Source: Gelatoporia subvermispora B
Lineage: Eukaryota > Basidiomycota > Agaricomycetes > Polyporales > Gelatoporiaceae
DNA length: 64,000 nucleotides
Direction of reading: 5' to 3'
NCBI GenBank assembly: GCA_000320605.2
Contig: KB445795.1
Location: 185,867 to 249,866, forward strand
A program made the position numbers and the translations under genes. Numbering within the stretch: the stretch's first letter is position 1; each line of letters begins with the position of its first letter. The notes beneath the pieces are model-generated. The model searched no databases. It saw only the letters and a program-made list of their open reading frames with translations, and had not been told where the DNA came from. Positions 1 through 12,032 of the stretch are shown one piece after another.

Positions 1-176
1 ACCTGAAACTCCGCAACTCATTCGCGCGATGCGAGTAGGGTTTCCGGGAGCAGGGTCACCGGCAATGTCGAGCAACCCCCGGAAGCGCTGCATCTATTTT
101 CTGCTATCCCACCACCGGTCCACGTTCTACTCCCAGGATAGGCTCAGAGAGCTACCATCGGGGAAGCGTTCACCTG

Positions 177-1019
177 ATGTCAGAATCGCACCAAAGCCTG
201 TTCCTGCACACCCGACAGGGACAATTCCCCCATCCTGAATTCCCCGATCCGCTAGCCAATCAGTGGCTCGACAGAACCCGTCTCTTACCTCGTCTAGACG
301 ATGAACGCTCGCAGGAGGTGGATCAGATGGTCGACGCCTCTCAGATCTCCCGGCCACGCGTACACATGCTCTTGGCTACTCCATCGAATGCCAAAAAACC
401 GAGGGCCATCTCTTTGGAATGCGCAAAATCGTGCCTTCACTCGAGTGGCCCTTTCTTGAGCTTCGAGAACCGAATACCATTCTCACCACGGTACTACCCT
501 CTCCGTGGAGATTTCAAGACGGGCGTGGCGCCTCGCTCAGACGCTTGGTCCTTGAAGTCCTTGAGCGGACTCTGGTTCGGAACGCACGGACCTCACGGCA
601 CAGAGAGTCTCTATGTTGAGTGGTTGGATGGCACTCAACTTGTTGGCAGGAAGATCACCGGAGATGAAAATGTACCGCGTGGAGCAATCAGCTGGAGCGT
701 CACCACCACTGAGATCGACCCTATTCCGAGCTCACGTCAGGATGCATTCACGAAAACGTTCGGCGACCTCAGAGAGTGTAGGTTGTATCCCGGGGTGGGA
801 ACCGCAAGCGGCCGTGGATTCATGTGAGTAAAGGTCGCACATTTCGGTCTACGCGTCCTACTAAGTGAAGACGTGGCATTTCTCAGGCCGCACCAGCATG
901 AGTCTTTCGCATTGGTCTTCGGCGTGACGGCCCCTGACGAGTTGCGAATACTTTGGGTTGATCTCAACGAGGTTTCGACATATATTCGATACGTGGGACT
1001 CAATCCCCCGCCACTGTAA
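177..1019 (+). CDS. F-box protein, FBXO31-like, 3' part (5' end uncertain)
   Basis: The reading frame open to 823 joins a last exon at 887-1019 through a clean intron (donor at 824, acceptor ending at 886) and stops at TAA 1017-1019. The protein has the sequence landmarks of the FBXO31-type C-terminal fold: LSGLWFGTHGPHG near 575-610, then KITGDENVPRG near 650-680, and a final strand-rich segment ALVFGV...LRILWVDL. In that family the C-terminal beta-barrel binds substrate degrons, and an N-terminal F-box recruits the SCF ubiquitin ligase. The F-box itself is not visible and probably lies before the window. I chose 177 as a conservative start because it is the first in-frame ATG. The frame is open from about 39, so 177 may be internal to an exon. 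The gene reads toward ATG2, 586 bases downstream. Family assignment is by motif memory; orthology to FBXO31 is not shown. Confidence 0.55.
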
Positions 1020-1605
1020 CGACCTGATCAAGTAAATTCTGTCGCTTCGCTTCGGTATAATCGACTAATGGCTTAGGTGCAAGGTCTCCAACGTCATCGT
1101 GCGTTATATGCGTCGTATTCGCTCTGGGAACTTTCTTCGGCTCACCGTTGATCAACGAGAAATCCTGCACCATCACGGAGGTTTCAGCTTCACTATTTCC
1201 ATTTTCTAGGTAGTGATTGGTGGTATACCCTGTGCCTTCCTCACGTATAGTTGAAGAATTCATGTATTGATTTGTATTATTACGGTAGTTGTTGCGATAC
1301 CCTGGGAGCTAGATTGTCAGATACTCTTGGAAGTAGGGTCCTCGGAGGGTCTACCGGCGGCAGTGGATCTGTCGCGTGGACATGGGCGCTTGAGGACGAC
1401 CCCGCAAGGCTGTCGCAGTCAGCACTTGCTCAACGGTCATCTGCCTGAGCGCAAGTTGTCGCATCTACACTGGCCTAAGACCTGACTATATACTTCCGGT
1501 CTTTCTGGAATGCTTTTATGAAAGTATTACGGGTAGGAAGACTTCAGTATCTCTCATAAAGCGTAGCACCAGCCTCGCCAACGTACGAAGTAATACTCCG
1601 CAGCC
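1020..1605. other. Intergenic, FBXO31-like to ATG2
   Basis: Non-coding spacer between two genes on the same strand; it should hold the terminator of the F-box gene and the promoter of ATG2. I see no convincing ORF, repeat or RNA gene in it. Confidence 0.5.
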
Positions 1606-4600
1606 ATGTCTTGGTGGTCGCCCTCGTGGCTCCCTACCCTGCCGTCTATCGACTTCTCCTTACCTTCAGGAATACAGCGCCGCTTTGTATCTTTTGCATT
1701 GAGAAGATCTCTTGGCCATCTGCTGAAACCCGGCCAGCTCGAAGCGCAGCAGGTTGACTCTCAGATTGGGTCGGGGTATGTCCAAGTGAAGGATCTTGAG
1801 TTGGATAATGATGTACGCACACTCTGGAATCAATTGCTCTATGTTGTATCCATCTGACTTACAGGCAATCAATGCGCTCATTGCCGGATTGCCAGTACGG
1901 CTTCACGAGGGGTCGCTGGGTAGAGTGACCGCCCGTGTGCCATGGCCAAATCCGCTGACATCTACCATCGGTCTTTCGCTTGAATCACTGCATCTTGTCT
2001 TTGAGCTATCACCGACTCTCTCAGAGAGTGTACCTGCTCTCACACATAATCTTGCGGAGTCTGTGGCATCTGTAGCGGAGTCGTTCGTACACGATGAGCT
2101 TTCGCCCACGGAAGAAGCTACTCTGCGACACTCCTTCTATCCAGATATGACGGCGTCTTCCCAATCACTAGGTCCTGAACTTCCTGGAGGGCTGGACCCG
2201 TTCGTAGGTGACGATGAATCCTCTCACGGAGAAGGCGAGATGCCAGAAGTTTCGATATTTGCGACCTTGGTGCAGCGTCTCTTAGCACGCTTTGAGTTTG
2301 AAGCAACAGATATCAGGATCACCCTGGTTCATCCCGAACATGCGAGCTTCACGCTCAAGATACCAGAGATGCGCTACGACTTCCCCACGAACAAGAGCTC
2401 TAGCCCGAGGGGGAATACGGGAACAGGACCGGAGGACAGCGAACGGTGTATCACTATTTCCGGTGTTACCCTGACTACTCGCTCTCTTCTTCCTCTCAGC
2501 CCGCAGGTCATGACTCCGATTCAGCCGTCGTCACTGGTGTCTGAGAAGCCGATGTCTCCCGCTACTTCCCATGCGGCTGACCCAGTGTCACCAGGTGCCT
2601 CGATATCTCCATCTTCTCCTCGATCTGACTCGTCTGAACTTGACGAGGACACTCAAATGCTGATGTCGCAGTCGCTCGCGTTCCTTCCGCCGCGTCCGGT
2701 GTCACCAGCAAGCGAGGCAGCGAGCAGCATGTATCAGAGTGCAATTTCCAGCCCTGTAGCGAGGTTTGCGCAACCTGAGGCTCTCGAGCCAGAAGCTGGT
2801 ACGAGTCGAACACCTTCACCCCCGTCTGATACACAGTCAACCAGTCCTTCGGCTCCCACTTCCCCACCTCCACGACGCATTGTCACGGATGTGACGGAAG
2901 ATGAAGAGGACACCATATTCTCTTTGACTTCCGAACCTGCTATCATCCGTTTTATGCTCCCATTTTCGGCATCGCGAAACGTCGAAGAGACGCCACATCC
3001 GGCTGCGTCTGATGCGCAACACCAGGAGCATCTCGAGGATAACACCAATTGCTCACCTGCGCAGCCGCTCGTGCTGAATATCTCTCTCGGAGTACCCGCG
3101 TGCGCACTACGAGCATGGCACATTCGTAGTATGATGGACGTTGCGCAAGTGTGGAGATTGCATTCTCCCAGCCCCGACATCGCCACCGTGGACGGCAACG
3201 CATCTCATCCGAGTATTCCAAACCAGTCGGCGCTTCAAGTCAACCTAAATATTCGAGGATCCACGCTTATTCTTCTCCCGGATGCTGAACAGACACTAAG
3301 CGCAAGGAGAGCTCTGGCGGAATTTTTCTTAAAGCCACTACTCCCTCCGAAGCTACCGCACGGTTACGTCCGGCTTCTGCTCGATGACATCTCAATGGGA
3401 CTCACGATAAGGACCACAATCACCCGTGCACAGTCGCACAACTCTTCATCGACTTCCAGGGCGCCTGACAGCTCCCGCAGCATCACCACATCGACATCAC
3501 TCACGCTTACACTTCACGACGTATCTGTGTTTAGTTTTCTCAGCACGCATGATCTGTCGAGGCCGGAGCCATCTTCAACACACATCGCATCGCCCATCTT
3601 GATAACGGACCCACACCTCTCCTCGCAATATTCGCTCTCACGCATAGACAATACTGTATTCTGTACTGATCAAGACAAGCAGCAGCTGCCGCAGTTCGAC
3701 ATCATTGACTGGACCTCACCTAGATTCCACAACGACACCGCAAAGCTATCGTTTTGGCGAACCAGACCTACACGTCACATCCCAGTGTCGCCTCCGTCGC
3801 ACACCCCTCAACTGACGCATCATCTTCCTCTTACTAGCTCTACATATGGCAGCCCACGCACAAAGTCTTCAGATCTCCCTAGATCAATGCCTTCAGCGTC
3901 TACCCGACCATTGGCAGGATCTCCGCGCTTTCCGGGATTTTCGAACCTTTCACAATCAAGCACATCGCCTATAGGGGTCGACCCACCCGCTGAACAGCTT
4001 GCACGCCCTTCGCCCGCTGTGGTAGTCAAGGCGAAATTTGTTTCAGAATACAGGCATGAGAACCGTGAACCGAGCACAGTCGATGTCCAGCTTGCCCCAC
4101 TCCACTTGTTCGCCGACTTAGACCTATTATTGGACAAAGATGGACAAACTGCCTCAAGTGAGGTTATGGCATTCCTCGATAAACTCGCCAGCAGCGACAG
4201 CGATGCCTTGCGCCCTGGTTTTGCCGACCAGGGAGACAGCGACGTCGGGGAAGACGAGATCGGCCTTCCCACTACTCGCCCAGCAACACCCCGGGCACAC
4301 AGGCCGTACCATACGCCAGACCGGGAACGGGACAGGGAACGCGAGAGACGCCGACTGGAGCGATTGATACTCGAAGATTTGGACTTGACTTATGACTATC
4401 GGGATGGGGAGAAGGAGAGGCAAGCACCGCGGTCTACTCAAGGCCCATCTACAACTCCTAGGCGTCGCAGGGTATGAGTTAGACTTGTTCACGTACTTGG
4501 TATCGATATGCCTGACCTCGTACTCTGATGTAGCGGAAGACTAGGTCACGAGCATCATCTGACACCACGACAACGGTCAGATTTGCCGCCATCCGCGTCG

Positions 4601-7600
4601 AGATCCGTGTACCGCCGCCGCCATCTCGTGCGCCCCGTTCGGGGGCACTGATTCTGGACATTCACGATTTGTGGGTGTCATCAGGAGGTGGGTCGACCAA
4701 GAAAGAAGAGCCTCATGCGAGGTTCCGCCAGGTCGACGATCCTGCCTTCCCGGAGGCGTATGACGCTCTAAGTACAGAGGATGACGCAGGGACGCCCTTG
4801 TTCTCAGCTGGTTGGAGGCGTATCACACTCGCGCACTCTTTGATTGGCGAAGATAAGGCACATGCGTTCGTTTGTCTCTGCACGGATAGTCTGGGTAGGA
4901 GCACAGACAAAGACAAGCAGCTGAGACCTGCAGTGCTCCCACCTAGGTCCGACTCAGGATCCAGCCCTATACTTCGCGTTATTCGATCCACTCCAGCGAC
5001 GTCGCGATCAGGCTTGCGCTCATCACCACTTGTAGTTGCCCTGGATTTGCCTTCCGTCCACGTCGAGCTGTCCAAGCCTATCCTAGACGGCTTACAGATA
5101 TGGGCAGATGATGTCGCTCAGTTGATCGAACGTGTCGCTCGTGCAGCATCATCATCGACCAACTCTGCTCCGAGTTCCAGTGCCCAGACCAGCCTGATAG
5201 GCAGCCGGTACTTCGCCCGAGGAAGCGGAAGCAGTGTTGCGACAAGTGAGAATACCATCAATCCGAATATGCAAGCATCGAGCGAGGTTGTCGTTAAGCT
5301 AGGTATACAAGAAGGTGAGTCCCTTGTATCTTTAGTAGTAGCGACGTAAGCCAATTTGACATGCAAATCCAGCTCTTCTCCGCTTGTTGGTGCCGCGAAA
5401 GACGGACACTAGCACTGCCACTCGACCGTCTCATATCGCAGCCTCCGATATAGATCTTTTACTCGAACTGAGGCCCGAGGGAAAGGTACGCTTCGAATAC
5501 TTAGCTCATGAGCGGTATCGCTGAAACGGAATCATAGGACGAGACGGTCGTCACATTGGGCGTCTCCCGACTCAACATTCAAGATGTGGACGGCACGCAT
5601 AGTCCCACGACATTACTTTATATGACTAATGCAAACGATCTGGTGAGGATCCTATCAGCGCTTTCTGGAGTCTGCATACGCTGAAACGCCGAAGGGTTCT
5701 GCGACTCAATCTGCTGTCAAAGTGCGGTTCGTCTCGTTGACTGTCCCGGAGACCACCTCCAAGGAGTCCAGGGTTAAGGTCACATTATGCGGGTTGACCT
5801 GTAATGTACCACCGGATTTTGAGTGGCTTAAAGACATAGCAGCATTTGCGAAGGCCCCCCCAGGGGTACGCTACTATCACTCCTCACTTTCATATCAGCT
5901 AACATCAATTCTCGCGCAGGTCTTTGAATCGGTCGTACCGAGTGAACGCACGCGTGTCTCCATTAAGACGGTCGACACATCCATCCTAATCACAGCGGCG
6001 AGGCATGCTGGTGCTCTCGTGGCCCACTTCAAAGAGTTCGATTTCGCCACGGATGTCATCGGTGATTCACTTGAGACAGCGCTCAACTGCTCAATCGCTT
6101 CGTTGTCACTCTATTTCCTGGACGACCTGAAGACCGTACCGGAGGAATCATCCATGGACAAACAACACAAACGCGACTCATCGAACACTTCTGTCTGGAA
6201 GGTTGGTCATGATACATATCAGCAGATTCATCCTGTGACGCCATACTCAGAGCATGGGGTACGCGCTACTGGCTGAGTTGTCTGGCGCTCATGTCGGTGT
6301 CGTCCGCGACCAGACTGGAACACCACCAACGACTACAGTGAGTGTCTTATGTATCGACGTCGTATTCCAATGTGAACAAGGCGTCCTAGGTATCTATCAC
6401 AGAGGGTGATCTCCGGCTGCACTTATGCGCTGATACAATGTCTGCAATAGCTGCCTTCTTCAGTGGTGTCGGGCCCGCACCAGATCCTACAGATCCCAAG
6501 TAAGTTGATGATCGCAAATGACATGTGACTTTTATACATGATCCTATAGATCTCCGAAGAGAAAGAGACGCGCGGAACCCGCCGATCTTTCAACTTCATC
6601 GAGAACATCGTCGAGCTATTTGCTATGTGAGTGATGTCTTTCCCAACTGTGGATACCTTCTGATATACTATCTAGCTTCGCTCGACGAGCATGCGTTCAC
6701 GACACTTCCTGAAGTCGGTGCAGCTCCAGACATGATCGGAGATGACCTTCCTAGGAATCTAGAATATCTCGATGACTATGGAGCAGCTGCTGGTCTCAAA
6801 GAGCTTAGTGACGACGAGCTTGACGCATTCGACGACTACGAGCCCAGCCCCATCAGTGAGTCCGATAATGTGAACGTGATTTCTCGCTTTGGCGGGGAGA
6901 CCATCAAGATGCTTGGAGGCGACAAGCTCAACATCATTGAAGACTATTTCGAGAACATGACCCCAGAGCCCGCGGACGGCTCCGCAGGGTAAGTGGAGAG
7001 GCCACTTGGTTCGTTAAAAGACTGACGTGTCTGCTCCGCAGGCTGGGCGAGTCGGCACTCAACGTGAAAGTCCAGGGCTTCAACGCCACTTTGTTCCTGT
7101 ACGACGGCTATGACTGGGCGCGGACCCGCCGAACCATCGAGGAGGGTCGGAGAGAGATGAAGCGGAAGCTGGCCAAGATCAAGCAGCTCGTGGCGAGCGG
7201 GCAAACTCCCGATCCTAGTGTCGAAGAGACGAGCGCGCTTCTCTTCAACTCTGTCTATGTGGGCCTGGAACAAGGTATCGAGGAGATGGAGCCAGCTGCC
7301 CTCATCGCTGCCATTGACGAGGAGCTCAACGATGATGAAGCAGCTAGTCATAGTTCGTGGCAGTCGCTGCGGCCGCAGCAGATGAGTTCGCCAGGGAAGA
7401 CAGCGTCGGCGCTCCCCGCCACGGGGCCTCGGAAAAATCTTACGCGGTCGAGGGCACCTAGCATTGAGTTCAGATTCTCTGGGCTATGTGTTGATATGAA
7501 GCACTTCAAAGAGGAGGTTCCGCTAGTCTCGAGGCTGCTCGTGACCATTCAGGATGTAGATATCCTAGACCATATCAAGACCTCGACCTGGAGGAAGTTC

Positions 7601-8928
7601 CTCACTGCGTTGAGGGAGGACTCCCGGGGGAACATTCGCGAAGCCGGCTCTGACATGGTCCGCGTGGAGTTGCGGAGTGTGCATCCTGTGCCAGACCATC
7701 CTTCGGAGGAGGCGAGACTCAGAGTGCGTAGTCGCTCGCATACTGATGCTATATGATAGGCTCACTCTTCGATGCAGGCCAAAATCTTACCTCTGAGGCT
7801 GCACGTCGATCAGGATGCGCTGGACTTCCTGAAGAAGTTCTTCAGTTTCAAAGATCCTGACAGTGCGCCTGCACCTAGTTCCGAATCCGACTCGGACGAG
7901 ATTTACTTCCGTATGCCATTCTGAATCTATTTATGACGATTGCCCACTCATTGAATGGGTTAGAACAAGCGGAAGTTTTCCCCGTTGACATCAAGCTAGA
8001 CTACAAACCCAGACGTGTGGATTACAGGGCGCTGCGGGACGGTAGGACGATCGAACTCATGAATTTCTTCCACTTTGACGGCGCCGAGATGACTTTGCGG
8101 CACATCACCCTAAATGGTGTAAGTTCCCCTCGCCTGAGACCTTCACCCGATTACATGTGCTCACATTCGATAGATCACCGGCTGGGCGAGGATGTTTGAC
8201 CTGTTGAACGACCTCTGGACGCCGGACGTTAAAGCGACGCAGCTCGTCGACGTGATCTCGGGCGTGTCGCCGATTCGGTCTGTCGTGAACGTGGGCTCGG
8301 GCGTCGCGGACCTCGTGCTACTGCCAATCGCTCAGTACAAGAAGGACGGGCGTGTGTACCGCGGGCTGCAGAAGGGCACGAAGGCGTTCGTTAAGTCGAC
8401 GGCGATGGAGGCGATCCGGCTCGGTGCACGGCTCGCGACGGGCACACAGGTCATCCTCGAGCAGGCGGAGACCGTCCTTGGCGGTCAGTTCGACCAGGCG
8501 ATCACTGCAGAGGCGGTACCCGTCGGTGGCGAGCTGGGAGAGCTCGCTGGTACGGACGAGGACGGAGGGGACTTGATTAGCAGGTATGCGGAGCAGCCAA
8601 TGAATGCGAAGGAGGGGGTACAATCGGCGTATAAGAGCTTGAGGAGAAACTTCAGTTCTGCGGCACAGACAATCCTGGCTGTGCCCATGGAGGTATATGA
8701 GCGCTCGGGCAACGAGGTACGGTGGTCACACGCTAGGTATATCTGACATTTTAATCTGAACGAGAGCTGCAGGGCCCCGTCCGTGCCGTAGTGCGTGCTG
8801 TTCCGATCGCAGTACTCAAGCCCATGATCGGCGCCAGCGAGGCGGTCAGCAAGACTCTCATGGGCATACATAACCAGCTGGACCCAGGCGTCCGGCATGA
8901 GAATGAGGCCAAGTACAAGCAACGTTGA
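1606..8928 (+). CDS. atg2: Autophagy-related protein 2 (ATG2), lipid transfer protein
   Basis: ATG2 is a rod-shaped bridge-type lipid transfer protein that moves phospholipid from the ER to the growing phagophore together with ATG9 and ATG18. Sixteen exons close in frame: 1606-1812, 1865-4471, 4534-5314, 5373-5485, 5538-5642, 5695-5865, 5920-6201, 6251-6337, 6390-6499, 6550-6626, 6676-6988, 7042-7723, 7778-7910, 7970-8118, 8174-8716, 8773-8928. The product is about 2171 residues, normal for fungal ATG2. The N-terminus ([20 protein letters not shown]) is the chorein_N lipid-entry module. The C-terminal part carries the ATG2 signature, e.g. [20 protein letters not shown], then [13 protein letters not shown] and [10 protein letters not shown] long Ser/Pro-rich, probably disordered insert covers roughly residues 250-450. 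Introns of 49-62 bases are typical of the organism. No break or missing segment was found. Confidence 0.95.
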
Positions 8929-9151
8929 ACGTTGCCGTTGGGCACTCTTCAAGTTTTCTCAGATCTATGATGATTTCTACTTTCCCCGGGCCGCATCTGT
9001 ACTCATAGCATATTACACATTATGGAGACATATCTTGTAGCATGTACATTACCACCATACAGTTGCAAATCGCGATTGCAAACGTCCGAGAACCACAGAG
9101 CAGAGTGAAGCGAGGCGTACGACGTAGCCAACCAGGACCAGGATGCGGCGC

Positions 9152-9954
9152 TCAGTCGATGTCCATCCCCATCGACCGGCCCTCGCCTGGGACGAGCGCG
9201 CTGCGCGACTTCGCAGAAACCTTGATCTTCTCGCGGATCGCCTCGGGCTCGGCTGCCTCGACCTGCATAGGCTCGACGAGCTTGACGGATGCCTTCGCCT
9301 CGAGCTTTTTCTTCCGGTGTGTACGGAGCTTCTCGCGGCTTGCGAGCATCCTGAGGGCGATATGAGTGGAGGAAGGGGAGGGGATAGATAGTAAGTGCGC
9401 ACCGGTTCTTCCAGAAGGCATGCTCCCTGCGCTGCTTGATCTCCGCAACACGCTTCATCGCCTCGACAGTCGTCTTGACCAGCTCGCGATCGTACCGGAC
9501 GGGGACGTTTCTCCGCTTCTCGAACTCGATTGTCGAGTCCTGCCGGGAAGAGAGGGGTGAGTAGGAGTCCCGATGGTGAGTGGGATAGGAATACGCACGA
9601 CGGTCATCTCCTTGCCGGCAGATTTCCGGAAGGCCTTCGTCCAGCGGACCTTGCGCGGGTTGCGCTTCATTCTGGTGCGACATAGTCAGTACCATGGTCA
9701 TGTCGCAAGGTGGATGATACGAACTTGAAGTTCTTGTGGCATCTGTCAGAGTTCAAAGGTGAGTATACCGAGCCTCCATCGGAATTGATCGCACTCACTT
9801 TGAGGTGCAGAAACGGAACATTTTGGAGTCGTTACGCACGAATGCGATACCTGATGACATTCATCAGCTTCCAGAACATCATAGCTAGCAAGTACAACAT
9901 ACCATGACCGGGGTATACGCTCTTTGAGCAGAAGTAGCACTTTTCTATACGCAT
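9152..9954 (-). CDS. rlp24: Ribosome biogenesis protein RLP24
   Basis: RLP24 is the nuclear placeholder for ribosomal protein eL24 on pre-60S particles; the AAA ATPase Drg1 later releases it in the cytoplasm. Six exons (9954-9903, 9850-9799, 9742-9725, 9671-9599, 9539-9403, 9350-9152) give about 176 residues. The N-terminus [18 protein letters not shown] is the TRASH-like zinc site (Cys pair), completed by FRFCTSKCHKNF. Next come the family motifs [20 protein letters not shown] and [16 protein letters not shown]. The third exon is only 18 bases. The tail is Lys/Glu-rich and ends SMGMDID. The gene converges on ATG2 (223 bases between stops) and diverges from the ICMT gene at 10446. The intron before MKRNPRK uses a weak donor (gttcgt), but frame and family alignment support it. 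Confidence 0.93.
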
Positions 9955-10445
9955 TGTGACAAACTGTTAGACACAGCGGCGGGGATCCCCCCTCGAGGTC
10001 GCCTGCTCGAAATTCTCGTAGGCGCTCTCTGGCAAACAAACGCAAATAACCTTTTCGGCTGAGAGCGCTTATATTATACCAGCTCCGAGTTGCTCGGGAG
10101 TCGGAGCCGCTTGACTCTCTTTCTCTTTTGTGCTTCTTGATGAAGAGACGAACGACTGCAGTGCTGGTTTTGTGTTGCTATCCATCGTGCTATGCTGGAA
10201 TTTTCAAAGACTGCGAATCATCTTGACTGGCAACGAGCAAGCGGAGGCAATTCTGAGCGCCCGGAATCCCCTTCCCTCCTATTTACAGTCTAGATGCGAT
10301 CAGCCTGGGAAGGACAAGGACAGCGGCTGAGACCCCTGGCTGGTCGTCGATGGGGGGCACCCTAGTCTGGGCCTCCTCCGGACTGAGCTTTACGCATTGT
10401 ATATAGGGACGACATTCCGTACTTCTGGGATCTCAGTTCCCGACG
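9955..10445. promoter_or_regulatory. Shared divergent intergenic region, RLP24 / ICMT-1
   Basis: A 491-base spacer lies between two divergently transcribed genes, so it should contain both promoters. A TATA-like run lies at 10400-10405, about 40 bases before the ICMT-1 start. No other feature could be supported. Confidence 0.35.
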
Positions 10446-11241
10446 ATGTTTCTTCCACCGCTGCTCACGACGCCTCTCCTGAAGATACCCCTGGTGCTAT
10501 CCGGTGCAACGTTTGTACACCTCGCAACGACACCACCCACCGATCCTCCTAAATCGCACGAAGTGAGGCGCTTTGAGGAAGGGGCTGACACGCTCTCGCA
10601 ATACTCACGCCGCAGCGTCATAATCTTCAAGGTGACGCTACGCATCTTCTCTTCACGAACACTCCCGTCACTAACATCCTCGCTCGCACTAGGCAACAGT
10701 CTGGCTCGGCGCCCTCTCCGAGACCATCCTTATCCTCGCCGAGCGTGCCTATCCCGCCGCCTGGGCAACGCGCGTACTCTCCGAAATCCCAGACCCGTAC
10801 GCCCCTAGTCGTCTGCGCCTCAGCGCGCCCTTCCTGCTCGGCTGGGCGCTCCTCGCGGGAGGTGCCGCGCTGCGGCGTGCGGCGTACCGCACGCTGGGTA
10901 GGCTCTTCACCTGGGAGCTCGCACTGCGCGATGGGCACGCGTTGTGCACAGCAGGCCCGTACGCCACTGTGCGCCACCCAGGGTACGCAGCGATACTCGC
11001 GGTGCTCGTAGGGAATGCGCTATGCGCAGCCGCGCCCGGCGGGGTGTGGCGCGAGTGCTGGGTGCAAACGTGGGCGGGCGCGGGCGTCGTGGTGTACGGC
11101 GCAGTTGCTACGGCGGTGACGGCGGCAATGTTGGTGGGGCGAGTAGCGAAGGAGGACGAGGCGCTCCGGAGGGCCTTTGGGACGGAGTGGGAGGAGTGGG
11201 CGGCGAGGACACCATACCAGCTGGTCCCATTCGTGTACTGA
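10446..11241 (+). CDS. Isoprenylcysteine carboxyl methyltransferase-like protein (ICMT-1)
   Basis: ICMT (Ste14) enzymes are ER membrane proteins that methylate the C-terminal prenylcysteine of CaaX proteins such as Ras, Rho and fungal a-factor-type pheromones, using S-adenosylmethionine. Two exons, 10446-10631 and 10693-11241, give about 244 residues. The N-terminal TPLLKIP motif is shared with the three other copies in this window. The C-terminal half has the ICMT/PEMT core: TWELALRDGH, then GPYATVRHPGY (the RHPxY cofactor motif), and the terminal EWEEWAARTPYQLVPFVY. Several hydrophobic segments fit a multi-span membrane protein. This copy is the most divergent of the four and is GC- and Ala-rich in exon 2. 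The intron is phase 0 at the same site as in the paralogs. Enzyme family is clear; which prenylated substrate it uses is unknown. Confidence 0.85.
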
Positions 11242-12032
11242 GCTTGAGCGCATGTGGAAGCCCGTGGTGGACTTGTATTGGAACACATGCAGACGGCACA
11301 CATCGCGCACATCCTCTGTGCCGCGCACACGCGCGCCAGTCGTGAGCGCATCTGCTACCGCCTGACTCAGCCGTCTGCCTACCGAGCCCGCTGCTAGGGA
11401 CCCTACCTCTTACACAAGCACCGGAAGCCGCCCCCCACGGACGGAAATGTCGCTCACACACTTGAGCAACATATTATATCCGTCCCGCAGACCGCAGACG
11501 TTAGGGTTTTGTGTGACAGTGCGAGAATATCGGCTTGGAAGTACCCTGCGTCGGAGATTACTGAGCGAAAAGCGTGCCCGTCGTAAGCGTTCTTGCTAGA
11601 CGTGATGTAATTGGTGGCAGTTTACGGAGTACGTCTTTGATCGAGATAGACAGTCTTGGTTTACTCGTAACTAACAAGTGTGAGTTCCAGAGGCGTTGCA
11701 AAATACAGTTCAGCGCGCGTGCGGGGACAGCATTGACGTTGAACATTCGGAACCGCTAGGTCCGGGCTAGCGATGTTCTTCCTCATCATATTGACTTTGA
11801 ATAAGGTTCGGCATGTTCACATGAGGCTGCGTCTTTTTAATACAAGTCCTGCCACGCGCTTCCTGCGTGCTTATAGGAAGCAATGGCAGTCAGGGAGTCC
11901 ACCGGTATGCATATGAACGGCATGACACGCCCATACCAGTTCTCACTGGTGACCCCCCGTGTCTCCCTCTGCAGTCGTTTGCGTTGATCTTCCTTTCTGC
12001 TCGTTCAAGGTCTCAACGATTTGAACCACCCA
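11242..12032. other. Intergenic, ICMT-1 to NACHT pseudogene
   Basis: No ORF here has family resemblance or a splice pattern I could support. The first part is the 3' flank of ICMT-1. I see no repeat or RNA gene. Confidence 0.4.

Noticed and set aside
8318..8623. Long antisense frames over the ATG2 C-terminal exon
   Set aside because: They lie opposite the strongly conserved ATG2 sequence and have no independent support.
10749..11351. 200-residue minus-strand open frame
   Set aside because: Antisense shadow of GC-rich ICMT-1 exon 2; the plus strand has clear family motifs.
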